Of a stretch of DNA of 64,000 bases, positions 16,370-24,591 are shown piece by piece. Position 1 is the stretch's first letter, and each line of letters opens with the position of its first letter. A program made the translations under genes and the position numbers. The notes under the pieces were generated by a model that was not told the origin of the DNA, searched no databases, and saw only the letters and a program-made list of their open reading frames with translations. Source of the DNA: Methanomassiliicoccaceae archaeon UBA71. GTDB taxonomy: Archaea > Thermoplasmatota > Thermoplasmata > Methanomassiliicoccales > Methanomethylophilaceae. Location: positions 17,280-81,279 of the forward strand of contig DARO01000001.1 of assembly GCA_002504405.1 (NCBI GenBank). Direction: 5' to 3'.

Positions 16370-18388
16370 ATGGAAACGTATCAGTACGGCTTGCAGAAAA
16401 GGGGAATGGCCGATAAGGACAAGGTAATGAAGTATGTGCTCACGGCCATAGCCAGTGTAGCCGTACTGATCATCTTTCTCATAATCTTCTTCGTGGGCAT
16501 CAACAGCGTTGATGCCCTGGAGGAGATCGGCATTCTCAAGTTCATATTCGGTACTGAATGGGACCCCAGCGACGGAATATACGGTGCGTTGCCTGTCATT
16601 ACCGGAACTGTTCTGGTAACGCTCGGATCCGTAGTCTTCGCAGTCCCGTTGGGCATAGGCGCCGCCATCTACATCTCGGAGATCGCCCCCTCAAAGTACC
16701 GCAACATACTCAAGCCCATATGCGAGGTGTTCGCAGGGATCCCCTCGGTGGTCTATGGTTTCTTCGGACTCACAGTCCTCGTGCCGTTCCTGAGGGAGAC
16801 ATTCCCTGACCAGCTCATGTACGGGTCGTCCTGGCTGGCCGGATCCATACTGCTGGGGATCATGGCCCTTCCCACGGTGATATCCGTGTCCGAGGACGCC
16901 ATACACTCCGTGCCCAAGTCCTACAGGGAGGCCTCGCTGGCAATGGGCGCCTCGAGATGGGAGACGACGATCAAGGTAATCGTTCCCGCGGCGATATCCG
17001 GAATATCGGCAGCTGTGATCCTCGGTATAGGAAGGGCCATAGGAGAGACCATGGCCGTCATGATGGTCACAGGAAACTCCCCCATGTTCCCCGACCCGCT
17101 CTGGAACATATTCTCGCTCATAACGACCATAACCGGGACGCTCGCTTCCGAGATGCCTGAAATCGTGGTAGGTTCCACGCACTACTCCGCGCTGTTCCTG
17201 CTGGCACTGGTCCTGCTCGTGATGGTCTTCGCGATAAACATCATGGCCCGCGTGATCATCAAGAGGACCAAGAGGAGGCTGGGGGAGGAACCCCCTGCCA
17301 AGCGCACGGGAATCGCCGCCGCGGTCTCGGATGCGATCGACAGGGCGGTCACCTCGGTCATGAGCACGCCGGCGGCGGTAGCCGTCTACAAAAGGAAGGA
17401 CGCCATGAAGACCGTAGCGGGCGCAGTGCTGCTGTTCGTCTTCTGCTGGATGATGGCGTCGCTTTTCGTCAGCGACATCTCGGCTATTGCCGCCTCCGCG
17501 ATCATAGTGGCGGCAGTGGCAGTCCTGAGGAGGTTCTTCTCGACAGCGGACTCGAGGCTCACTCAGATGGTTGCCCACGGAGGCCTGACCGCCGTCATGG
17601 CGCTCGTGGTTATCCTCCTGGTGATCATACTCGGATACATCATCATCAACGGGCTTCCGGCCATATCCTGGGACTTCCTCACGGAGAACGTCAGCGACGG
17701 CGGACGTTCAGGAGGGATATACCCAGCCATAATAGGGACGCTGGAGCTCCTCGCGGGGACGGTGGTGATTGCCCTGCCCCTCGGAATAACTACAGGCGTG
17801 TACCTTGCCGAGTATGCGAAGAACACGCCCAGCACCAGGGTGATAAGGGAGGCCATCGACATCCTCAACGGAACACCCTCCATAGTGTTCGGTCTGTTCG
17901 GGTTCGCCGCTCTAGTGGTTGCCGCCGGTTTCGGTTATTCGCTCGTGGCGGGATGGATCACACTGTCGTTCATGATCCTGCCGGTGATCATCAGGACCAC
18001 CGAGGAGTCGATACTTGCAGTTCCGCAGGAGCTCAGGGAGGGATCCCGTGCCATGGGGGCGTCCAAGTGGAAGACCACCACCAAGGTGGTGCTCCCGGCC
18101 GCCCTCGGAGGCGTAATGACCGGGTCCATCCTTTCGCTCGGACGCGCCGCCGGGGAGACGGCTCCCATCATGTTCACGGCCGCGGTCGCGTACTCCACCT
18201 GCATGGCAGGTAGCATCTTCGATCCCGTCATGGCCCTGCCATACCACCTTTACTACCTCTCCACGGAGGTGCCCGGGGCGACAGAGCTTCAGAACGGCAC
18301 GGCATGCGTCCTGCTCCTGATAGTGCTCTCGATGTTCCTGGTAGCATCCCTCGTCAGGTACCACAGCAACAAGAAGATCAGATGGTGA
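16370..18388 (+). CDS. pstCA: Phosphate ABC transporter permease, PstC-PstA fusion
   Basis: 672 residues combining the two permeases that normally form the PstC/PstA heterodimer. The PstC half spans about residues 1-310 and the PstA half about 385-672, joined by a linker with two extra hydrophobic segments. Each half has its own EAA loop for docking PstB (EASLAMGASRW and EGSRAMGASKW) and the preceding IPSVVYG/TPSIVFG motif. I prefer the ATG at 16370, five bases after AGGTGG; a GTG at 16361 is also in frame. The gene lies between pstS and pstB in an intact pst operon. Confidence 0.93.
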   Translation: METYQYGLQKRGMADKDKVMKYVLTAIASVAVLIIFLIIFFVGINSVDALEEIGILKFIFGTEWDPSDGIYGALPVITGTVLVTLGSVVFAVPLGIGAAIYISEIAPSKYRNILKPICEVFAGIPSVVYGFFGLTVLVPFLRETFPDQLMYGSSWLAGSILLGIMALPTVISVSEDAIHSVPKSYREASLAMGASRWETTIKVIVPAAISGISAAVILGIGRAIGETMAVMMVTGNSPMFPDPLWNIFSLITTITGTLASEMPEIVVGSTHYSALFLLALVLLVMVFAINIMARVIIKRTKRRLGEEPPAKRTGIAAAVSDAIDRAVTSVMSTPAAVAVYKRKDAMKTVAGAVLLFVFCWMMASLFVSDISAIAASAIIVAAVAVLRRFFSTADSRLTQMVAHGGLTAVMALVVILLVIILGYIIINGLPAISWDFLTENVSDGGRSGGIYPAIIGTLELLAGTVVIALPLGITTGVYLAEYAKNTPSTRVIREAIDILNGTPSIVFGLFGFAALVVAAGFGYSLVAGWITLSFMILPVIIRTTEESILAVPQELREGSRAMGASKWKTTTKVVLPAALGGVMTGSILSLGRAAGETAPIMFTAAVAYSTCMAGSIFDPVMALPYHLYYLSTEVPGATELQNGTACVLLLIVLSMFLVASLVRYHSNKKIRW

Positions 18389-18395
18389 ATCACAG

Positions 18396-19280
18396 ATGTT
18401 CAGAATCAAGAAAGATAAAGCAAGGGAGGGGGAGGCTCCGGCATCCGTGCCGGCCACTGCTCCCTCGTATGACAACGAGGGGTACGTTGCCATGGACCCC
18501 TCCGAGTTCCCCCCGATACCGAAGGATGAGGTGGTCATAGACATAAGGGACGCCTGCCTCTGGTACGGGGAAAAGCAGGCGCTCTTCAACGTCTGCATGC
18601 CCGTCAGGAGGAACTCCATAACGGCGCTCATAGGCCCGTCCGGATGCGGGAAATCCACCCTCCTGAGAAGCATAAACAGGATGAACGACCTGGTGGACGG
18701 ATGCAGGATCGAGGGGGAGATGCTGTTCCACAACGAGAACCTGTATTCCAGCGATGTCGACCTGAACTCCCTCAGGACAAGGATCGGGATGATTTTCCAG
18801 AAACCCAATCCGTTCCCCATGTCCATCAGGGAGAACATAACCTACGGTCCGAAGATCCACGGCATCAGGGACAAGAAGGAGCTCAACGAGATTGTGGAGC
18901 GCTGCCTGCAACAGGCAGCCCTGTACGAAGAGGTCGCCGACAGGCTGGACCAGTCGGCTCTCGGCCTCTCGGGGGGACAGCAGCAGAGGCTTTGCATAGC
19001 CCGGGCGCTCTCGGTCAACCCCGAGGTAATACTGATGGACGAGCCGACGTCCGCCCTCGACCCCATAGCCACGTCGAAGATCGAGGATCTGGCGATAGAG
19101 CTGAAGAAGGAGTACACTGTGGCGATCGTCACACACAACATGCAGCAGGCGTCGCGCATCAGCGACTACACCGGCTTCATGTACCTCGGCAAGATGATAG
19201 AGTTCGGCGAGACGGGTCCGATGTTCAACAAGCCCAGGAAGGAGATGACCGAGAGGTATCTCACGGGAAGGTTCGGGTGA
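18396..19280 (+). CDS. pstB: Phosphate ABC transporter ATP-binding protein PstB
   Basis: 294-residue ATPase that powers phosphate import through PstCA. Walker A GPSGCGKST lies at residues 80-88, the ABC signature LSGGQQQR near 194, and Walker B with the D-loop (LMDEPTSALD) near 213-222, followed by the H-loop histidine in THNMQQA. The PstB hallmark IFQKPNPFPMS follows the Q-loop glutamine. About 45 extra residues precede the usual PstB start (ordinary PstB is about 250); they are rich in Pro, Ala and acidic residues and look disordered. It begins seven bases after pstCA. Confidence 0.96.
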   Translation: MFRIKKDKAREGEAPASVPATAPSYDNEGYVAMDPSEFPPIPKDEVVIDIRDACLWYGEKQALFNVCMPVRRNSITALIGPSGCGKSTLLRSINRMNDLVDGCRIEGEMLFHNENLYSSDVDLNSLRTRIGMIFQKPNPFPMSIRENITYGPKIHGIRDKKELNEIVERCLQQAALYEEVADRLDQSALGLSGGQQQRLCIARALSVNPEVILMDEPTSALDPIATSKIEDLAIELKKEYTVAIVTHNMQQASRISDYTGFMYLGKMIEFGETGPMFNKPRKEMTERYLTGRFG

Positions 19281-19284
19281 TACG

Positions 19285-19932
19285 ATGAAGAGATTCATAG
19301 AGGATATCGACGAGATGACCGAGAAGACGGTTCTGATGGCCGATCTCGCATCGAAGATGATAGAGAATGCGGTCCACGCCATAAGCGAGGGCGATCTGGA
19401 GCTGGCGAACGAGGTCATCGAGGACTTCGCACTGGTGAACCACTACGACTCGGAGGTGGAGGACATGGCCATCAGGATAATGACCCTGTTCCAGCCCACG
19501 GCTGTGGATGTCAGGACCATCGTATGCGTGCTGAAATCCATCACCTACCTGGAGAGGATCGCGAAGTACAGCAAGAACATCGCCATCGCAACCATCTACC
19601 TGGCGGAGAAGCCCTCGTTCGAGCCGCTGGAGCTGATAAGGCCTATGGGCGAGTGCGTGGTCAAGATGGTCCACCTGGTCATCCGCGCATTCAGGGAGAG
19701 GTCCGTGGAGGGCTTCGACAAGCTCTCGGGCATGGACGACTACCTGGACCGCACTATGCGCGATGACCTGTCGAGGATCATCCAGTTCATAGACCAGAAC
19801 AAGGACAGCGCGGACGTGTGCACGTACTACATCTCTGTGCTGAAGTACCTCGAGAGGGTTGGCGACCATGCCTGCAAGATGGCCGAGAAGGTGAACTTCA
19901 TGGTCACGGGCATGCACGCCACGATAAGCTGA
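19285..19932 (+). CDS. phoU: Phosphate transport regulator PhoU
   Basis: 215 residues, all helical, with two PhoU repeats. The metal-binding signatures are visible as SITYLERIAKYSKNIA and VLKYLERVGDHACKMAEKV. PhoU inhibits the Pst transporter and relays phosphate status. This stand-alone copy closes the pst operon four bases after pstB, whereas the AbrB-PhoU fusion upstream is divergent; a division of labour (transporter control versus transcription) is likely but inferred. It ends at a pair of hairpins. Confidence 0.95.
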   Translation: MKRFIEDIDEMTEKTVLMADLASKMIENAVHAISEGDLELANEVIEDFALVNHYDSEVEDMAIRIMTLFQPTAVDVRTIVCVLKSITYLERIAKYSKNIAIATIYLAEKPSFEPLELIRPMGECVVKMVHLVIRAFRERSVEGFDKLSGMDDYLDRTMRDDLSRIIQFIDQNKDSADVCTYYISVLKYLERVGDHACKMAEKVNFMVTGMHATIS

Positions 19933-19939
19933 ACACCGT

Positions 19940-19982
19940 GCCGGGCGTGACTCCCGGCAGGCCCCGTGGTGACCACGGGGCC
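19940..19982. terminator. Tandem hairpins ending the pst operon
   Basis: GCCGGG (19940-19945) pairs with CCCGGC (19953-19958), and directly after it a perfect 10-bp stem (19960-19969 with 19973-19982, loop TGA) is followed by GGGTTTTAGGTTTTC. Genes converge here, so the structure serves phoU and possibly the minus-strand zinc-ribbon gene. Confidence 0.65.
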
Positions 19983-20001
19983 GTATCCGGGTTTTAGGTT
20001 T

Positions 20002-20535
20002 TCAACTGAGGAAAGCGGATTTCTTCTTGTAAATCATATAGGACACAATCAGCCCTATGATCATCGGTATGAGGGGGGACAGGTCGAGCTCCCCCGATGC
20101 CAGGTAGATGAACGGTGTCACGGAGGCCAGGACGCAGAAGCCCAAGGCCATATTGAAGTTCGTGAGGTTCCTGAGGAACCAGTACGAGACTAGAGCGCAT
20201 GCCCCACTTACGACCATGGCGATACCCAACCATAGGCAGGCGCTGGTCATCTTTTCAAGTGTGTATCCCATATACAGCCCATCCGAATCGCAGATCTGGT
20301 CCCAGATGGACTCCCATGTGCCTAAAGTTGCTGCAGTGAGGAGGCCGAACACTACCGCCAGGGCCCCGTAGAGAACAACCAGTGTCGGGATGTACCCGAG
20401 ACTCCTTGAAGTACGTGGCTGGTTGGCATGGAGGGAGTTCGGGCTCCCATCGACGTTAGAACCGCAGCTCGGGCAGAAGCTGGAACCCGGCGGCAGGTTC
20501 GCGCCGCACACGACACAGAATTTGTTGTCGTCCAT
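20002..20535 (-). CDS. Zinc-ribbon membrane protein
   Basis: 177 residues. The N-terminus holds one treble-cysteine zinc ribbon (CVVCGANL then CPSCGSNV, residues 7-27), then a Ser/Pro linker and four hydrophobic helices from about residue 47 to the end. Soluble ribbon plus membrane helices is a common archaeal architecture of unknown function, possibly an anchor or scaffold. A TATA-like AATATAAA (minus-strand TTTATATT) at 20573-20580 lies about 40 bases before the ATG. Two more proteins of the same design occur in the window, at 32560-33030 and 49307-49705. Confidence 0.8.
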   Translation of the reverse strand: MDDNKFCVVCGANLPPGSSFCPSCGSNVDGSPNSLHANQPRTSRSLGYIPTLVVLYGALAVVFGLLTAATLGTWESIWDQICDSDGLYMGYTLEKMTSACLWLGIAMVVSGACALVSYWFLRNLTNFNMALGFCVLASVTPFIYLASGELDLSPLIPMIIGLIVSYMIYKKKSAFLS

Positions 20536-20639
20536 GCGAACCGTATCTCCATCCGGCTATAACTAAACTGTCAATATAAATGGCGGATCGCCATCTGCAT
20601 CTCAGATGGGATTATATACCATCAACGTTTCCACCCTGT

Positions 20640-20770
20640 CACGGAGTTCAGATGCCGCGATTATGCGGTGTTCTGCCGTGGAGCGGGTTTCCCGTTCAGG
20701 CCGCATGGGGGCGTTCGCCGGACGTGCGGAGTACGAATCACAGGTTCTACCGTATTCATTCTTCTAGCAA
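20640..20770 (+). ncRNA. Candidate structured RNA upstream of the S19e operon
   Basis: In the 316-bp gap between the zinc-ribbon gene and rps19e a TATA element (ATTATATA, 20611-20618) sits about 25 bases before a segment with small stems: CCGC/GCGG at 20655-20658 and 20665-20668, and a 7-bp stem at 20681-20687 with 20691-20697. It carries no open frame of note. It does not fold as a tRNA, and I cannot match it to a known RNA class. It may simply be a long leader region. Confidence 0.25.
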
Positions 20771-20772
20771 TG

Positions 20773-20780
20773 CTTATATA
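20773..20780 (+). promoter_or_regulatory. TATA box of the S19e ribosomal operon
   Basis: CTTATATA is a good archaeal TATA element. It would start transcription near 20805, giving a leader of about 45 bases that contains a GC-rich hairpin (CCCCCGCACCCGTGCGGAGGG region, about 20813-20834) and the GAGGT Shine-Dalgarno at 20841-20845. Confidence 0.65.
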
Positions 20781-20851
20781 TCATATCACTATACCAACGC
20801 CCGTTATTGCTCCCCCGCACCCGTGCGGAGGGGGCGATGCGAGGTATCAAT

Positions 20852-21280
20852 ATGGTAACCGTCTACGACGTTCCTGCTGAGCAGCTCATACTCAAGACGG
20901 CCCAGAAGCTCAAGGAGAACCCCAACATCGTTCCCCCTGAGTGGGCCGAGTATGTGAAGACCGGCAGGCACACAGAGAGGGGTCCTTCCCAGGACGACTG
21001 GTGGTACACTAGGGCCGCCTCCATCATGAGAAAGCTGTATGTCAAAGGACCCATGGGATCGTCCAGGCTCGCTGCCGAGTACGGTGGCTACGCCGACAAG
21101 GGATCCATGCCCAACAGGGCCGTCAAGGGAAGCCGCAACATCGCCAGGAAGTGCATGATGCAGCTCGAGGCCGCTGGGTACCTGGTGTCCAAGGACAAGG
21201 AAGGCCGTGCTATCAGCCCCGCGGGACAGTCCCTCCTGGACAACACCGCCAAAGAGGTCTACGACGAGATGAGGGCCTGA
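20852..21280 (+). CDS. rps19e: Small ribosomal subunit protein S19e
   Basis: 142-residue winged-helix ribosomal protein of archaea and eukaryotes, binding the 30S head. Family features include PPEWAEYVKTGRHTERGP, DWWYTRAASIMRKLY and the RGSRNIARKCMMQLE-like helix ending with GYL. The ATG at 20852 is preferred because GAGGT sits six bases upstream and the protein then begins MVTVYDVP as usual; an in-frame ATG at 20837 would add five residues. It heads a five-gene translation operon with an order conserved across archaea. Confidence 0.96.
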   Translation: MVTVYDVPAEQLILKTAQKLKENPNIVPPEWAEYVKTGRHTERGPSQDDWWYTRAASIMRKLYVKGPMGSSRLAAEYGGYADKGSMPNRAVKGSRNIARKCMMQLEAAGYLVSKDKEGRAISPAGQSLLDNTAKEVYDEMRA

Positions 21281-21292
21281 GGGGGAATCGGC

Positions 21293-21622
21293 ATGGAAGA
21301 TCCCGAATTGGAAGCTATAAGGCAGAGGAGGATGGCCGAGATCCAGCAGCAGGCGCAGAGCCAGGCTGCCCAGGAGGAGCAGGCCAAGAGAATGGAGATG
21401 CAGAGGCAGAACGCCCTCAGGCAGATCCTGACACCCGAGGCCAGGGAGAGGCTCGCCAGGATTAGGCTGGCGAACCCCCAGATGGCCGACTCTGTCGAGA
21501 TGCAGCTGATTCAGCTTGCCCAGAGCGGCAGGCTGCAGGGAGTCATCGACGACACCATGCTGAGGAACATTCTCGGTCAGATCGCCCCGCAGCATCGGGA
21601 GATCACCATAGAGAGGAGATAA
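21293..21622 (+). CDS. PDCD5-related DNA-binding protein
   Basis: 109-residue archaeal homologue of human PDCD5 (TFAR19), built of a charged, glutamine-rich N-terminal helix (about residues 1-45) and a compact helical bundle beginning ILTPEARERLARI. Archaeal members bind nucleic acid weakly and are found next to S19e and L39e in most archaea, as here; the exact role is unsettled. The start is the ATG 12 bases after the S19e stop. It ends in TAA. Confidence 0.93.
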   Translation: MEDPELEAIRQRRMAEIQQQAQSQAAQEEQAKRMEMQRQNALRQILTPEARERLARIRLANPQMADSVEMQLIQLAQSGRLQGVIDDTMLRNILGQIAPQHREITIERR

Positions 21623-21624
21623 TC

Positions 21625-21780
21625 ATGTCAAGCACAAAGGCCCCCGCAATGAAGGCTAGGCTCAACAAGAAGGTCAAGCAGAACCGCCGTGTCCCCGCAT
21701 GGGTCATGATCAGGACCAACAGGCAGTTCCTCCGCCACCCCAAGAGAAGGTCGTGGCGCATGAACAAACTCAAGGAGTGA
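21625..21780 (+). CDS. rpl39e: Large ribosomal subunit protein L39e
   Basis: 51-residue, highly basic protein that lines the exit tunnel of the archaeal large subunit. It starts MSSTKAPAMKARLNKK and contains the defining VPAWVMIRTNRQ and RHPKRRSWRMNKLK segments. The ATG lies three bases after the PDCD5 stop, with GAGGAG upstream in the end of that gene. Because of its size this gene is easily missed, but length, composition and position leave little doubt. Confidence 0.95.
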   Translation: MSSTKAPAMKARLNKKVKQNRRVPAWVMIRTNRQFLRHPKRRSWRMNKLKE

Positions 21781-21785
21781 TTCAG

Positions 21786-22049
21786 ATGGCAGACGAATTC
21801 GAGAGAATCATGGTCATCCCCCTCAGGGCGACGAAGCAGGCACCCCGCACCCGCAGGGCGAAGCGCGCCGTCAAGGAGGTCAGGGAGATCGTCATGAGGC
21901 ACATGAAGGTCGACGCCGAGCACGTCTGGATCGACGCCAGCGTCAACGAGAAGCTCTGGGAGAACGGGATCCGCAACCCGCCCTCCAAGATCACCGTGAA
22001 AGCGGTGAAGTTCGACGACGGCCTCGTAGAGGTCTCGCTGGCTGAGTGA
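21786..22049 (+). CDS. rpl31e: Large ribosomal subunit protein L31e
   Basis: 87-residue ribosomal protein located near the tunnel exit, where SRP and nascent-chain factors dock. The core RIMVIPLRATKQAPRTRRA, KRAVKEVREIVMRHM and WIDASVNEKLWENGIRN are typical. The ATG at 21786 (MADEFERI) is chosen over the longer open frame upstream, which only overlaps L39e. It lies five bases after the L39e stop and four bases before eIF6. Confidence 0.96.
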   Translation: MADEFERIMVIPLRATKQAPRTRRAKRAVKEVREIVMRHMKVDAEHVWIDASVNEKLWENGIRNPPSKITVKAVKFDDGLVEVSLAE

Positions 22050-22053
22050 TACC

Positions 22054-22713
22054 ATGATGAGGTTCTCGCGCCATTCTGGCAATCCCAACATCGGGGTTTT
22101 CGCAGCGGTCAACGAGGACCTCGCCTTCACATCCGCCGACGCCTCCCCGGAGTTCGTAAGGGCTCTGGAGGGGGCGCTCGGCGTCAAAACCATTCTCACC
22201 ACCGTTTCCGGAGCGCACGTCATCGGCTCGCTGATGGCCATGAACTCCAACGGCGCCGTCGTGTCCGGCCTCACTGACGAGAGGGAGCTCCAGGTGATCG
22301 AGGAGCACATCCCCTGCCTGAGACTGGACGATTCTCTGAACGCCGCCGGCAACAACATCCTCGTCAACGACCACGGGGCGATAGCTAGCCCCGAGTACCG
22401 CGGCTCCATGGCGAAGGTCCTGTCCGACGCCCTGGGCGTCGAAGTGGTCTTCTCCACCATAGCCGGGATCAACACCGTCGGGTCCATCTGCAGGGCGACC
22501 AACAAAGGATGCGTGGTCCACATGGACGCCACGGACGAGGACATTCAGCTTATCAAGGACGTCCTCAAGGTCGAGGCGGTCAGGACCTCCGTGAACCACG
22601 GGTCCCGCATGCTCGGCGCCGGAATCCTGGCGAACTCCAAGGGAGCGGTCGTCGGAGACGAGACCACACCCATAGAGATGGGCAGGATCGAGGAAGGCCT
22701 GGCCCTCTACTGA
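22054..22713 (+). CDS. eif6: Translation initiation factor 6
   Basis: 219-residue pentein-fold protein that binds the large subunit at L14/L23 and prevents premature joining of the subunits. The five repeated alpha/beta modules are recognisable from their GA(H/I)V and GCVVH-like repeats (for example NSNGAVVSGLTDERE, NDHGAIASPEY, NSKGAVVGDETT). The start is MMRFSRHSGNPNIGVF, four bases after L31e. It is the last gene of the operon; the L20e (LX) gene that often follows in archaea is absent, and a convergent gene begins immediately. Confidence 0.96.
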   Translation: MMRFSRHSGNPNIGVFAAVNEDLAFTSADASPEFVRALEGALGVKTILTTVSGAHVIGSLMAMNSNGAVVSGLTDERELQVIEEHIPCLRLDDSLNAAGNNILVNDHGAIASPEYRGSMAKVLSDALGVEVVFSTIAGINTVGSICRATNKGCVVHMDATDEDIQLIKDVLKVEAVRTSVNHGSRMLGAGILANSKGAVVGDETTPIEMGRIEEGLALY

Positions 22714-22717
22714 TCCC

Positions 22718-23359
22718 TCAGCGGTCGAAGACCCAGCAGTACTTCGATCCGTCGAAGTCGTCCTTGGAGATCTCTATCTCGTTTCCGATGTAGTCCACGG
22801 CCTCCTCCGGTATCATCGCGAGGAAGTCGTCTATGTTCCCCAGGGGGATGGACAGCCCGCCGACCCTGTAGTGCATGGGGACGATGATGTCCGGGTTGAC
22901 CTCCTCCAGGAAGGTCCTGAGGTCGCGAAGCGACATGGTGAACACTTCGCCTATGGGCACGAAGAGCATGTTCACGTTCTTGATGCGGGAGAGGATGTCG
23001 TCGTTCGGGATGCAGCCGAGGTCGCCGCAGTGGCATACGGATATGCCGTCCATCTCGAAGAGGTACATCGTGTTCTCCCCGCGTTCCTTCCCGCCTGTGG
23101 TGTCGTGGAAGGTGCGGAGCCCCTCCACAGTGAGGCCCTTGACATTGAAAATGCCGTCACGCGAGAGCACGTCCTCGTGGTTCCCGCGTATTACCCTGGC
23201 GGCGTTGTGGTCGTAGTGGTTGTGGGTCATGAGGACGATGTCCGCACTGGCTGTCGGCGGCCAGATCCCGATGGAGCGTCCGTCGTGGGGGTCCACGACC
23301 ACCGTGCGGTCAGAATCCCCGAACTCGAAGCAAGAGTGCCCGTGCCATCTCACCCTCAT
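22718..23359 (-). CDS. MBL-fold metal-dependent hydrolase (UlaG-like)
   Basis: 213 residues with a metallo-beta-lactamase fold. The metal site is seen in MTHNHYDHN (HxHxDH at residues 46-51), with further ligands in the FHDT region, in HCGDLG and near the end in PMHYR. The opening VRWHGHSCFEF is typical of the UlaG/YtnP-like branch, whose archaeal members are mostly uncharacterised hydrolases. I use the ATG at 23359; the open frame extends 25 codons further but begins the domain only here. It converges on eIF6 with four bases between the stops. Confidence 0.9.
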   Translation of the reverse strand: MRVRWHGHSCFEFGDSDRTVVVDPHDGRSIGIWPPTASADIVLMTHNHYDHNAARVIRGNHEDVLSRDGIFNVKGLTVEGLRTFHDTTGGKERGENTMYLFEMDGISVCHCGDLGCIPNDDILSRIKNVNMLFVPIGEVFTMSLRDLRTFLEEVNPDIIVPMHYRVGGLSIPLGNIDDFLAMIPEEAVDYIGNEIEISKDDFDGSKYCWVFDR

Positions 23360-23466
23360 GAACGCGGTAACGTTCGGGCCGGATATAACCGTGATGGATG
23401 GGCAATGACGGAACCACCGAGCACGCGTGCCCATCCCTTATAAGGAAGAAAGGGGATTCAAGGGGT

Positions 23467-24591
23467 ATGAAGAAGACTCTGGTCCTGGTCGTCGACAGGG
23501 ACGACGATTTCGGCGTCAAGGGCAAGGTGAACACGCCCGTCATCGGTGTTCAGAACTGCCTGGACGCGGCCACAGCCTTCGGAATAGCGGATCCCGAGGA
23601 CTCGGATCTCAACGCTCTCTACGCCGCGGTAAGCGTCTGCCTGGAGCTCCAGGAGGACGGCCACGAGGCAGACGTGGCCCTCATCTGCGGTGACGAGAAG
23701 GTTGGTCACCGCTCTGACCTCGCACTGGTCTCCCAGCTGGAGGAGGTGCTGGACCTAGTGGAGCCGGACAGCGTCGTCCTTGTGGGCGACGGGGCGGAGG
23801 ACGAGTACATCTACCCCATCATCTCGTCCCGCGCAAGGGTGGATTCGGTCAGGAAGGTCTACGTCAAGCAGTCCCCCGGCCTCGAGGGATCGTTCTACAT
23901 CCTGACGAAGATGCTCTCGGACCCCGGCAAGAGGAAGAGGTTCCTCGCCCCGCTGGGGTTCATCATCGTCCTGCTTTCCATGTTCTTCATAGTCCCCAGC
24001 CTGATAGTGTACTCCACGGACCACAACATCAACACGCTGCTCGGAATGTCGGGAAGCATAGCCGTCCTCTTCATCGGACTGGTGCTTATGCTGTACGGGT
24101 ACAACATCGGGGACAGGTACTACGAGTTCAGGAGGAACCTCATCTCCCAGCTGTCTGAGGGCACCACGCGCATAATCTTCCTGTGCATCGCATTCTCCGT
24201 AGTCGCAATATGCCTGGTGTGGAACTACATGGAGCTGGGAAGGGTGTACGTGGACTCGTGGTACAGCTGGATCGTCCAGTACATGGCATCCATGGTCTGG
24301 CCCGTGGTCATCGCCATAATGGTCTACGCCACCGGGATGATCATACAGGACTACCAGCAAGACCACATGATCAAGCTGGAGTTCATCTTCGGATGCCTGG
24401 GGCTGGTGAGCCTCGGGCTGGTCGCGCTCGGTCTCCTCGACGCCGTCATGTACTTCATCGACGGGGGGATGGGCGCGGAGGTCGCGGTGGGGGAGATCGT
24501 CGCGGGTATCGTGATATCGATCTTCAACAACTTTGCCAAGAACCGCATCAGGAACCTTCGCGAAGAGGCGATGGCCGATGAGATGGTCTGA
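23467..24591 (+). CDS. DUF373 family membrane protein
   Basis: 374 residues. The first 155 form a soluble alpha/beta domain with an acidic opening (LVLVVDRDDDFG) and the DUF373 signatures GDEKVGHRSDLAL and VGDGAEDEYIYPII; then come about six membrane helices (roughly residues 160-350). The function is unknown, although the family is nearly universal in archaea. The ATG at 23467 follows AGGGG and gives the conserved MKKTLVLVVDRD start. Its last 14 bases overlap the start of mptE, which is on the same strand in a different frame. Confidence 0.88.
   Translation: MKKTLVLVVDRDDDFGVKGKVNTPVIGVQNCLDAATAFGIADPEDSDLNALYAAVSVCLELQEDGHEADVALICGDEKVGHRSDLALVSQLEEVLDLVEPDSVVLVGDGAEDEYIYPIISSRARVDSVRKVYVKQSPGLEGSFYILTKMLSDPGKRKRFLAPLGFIIVLLSMFFIVPSLIVYSTDHNINTLLGMSGSIAVLFIGLVLMLYGYNIGDRYYEFRRNLISQLSEGTTRIIFLCIAFSVVAICLVWNYMELGRVYVDSWYSWIVQYMASMVWPVVIAIMVYATGMIIQDYQQDHMIKLEFIFGCLGLVSLGLVALGLLDAVMYFIDGGMGAEVAVGEIVAGIVISIFNNFAKNRIRNLREEAMADEMV

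Noticed and set aside
20640..20770. Segment considered as a tRNA
   Set aside because: No T-arm GTTC-type consensus in the right place and no cloverleaf can be drawn; no tRNA was found in other gaps either.
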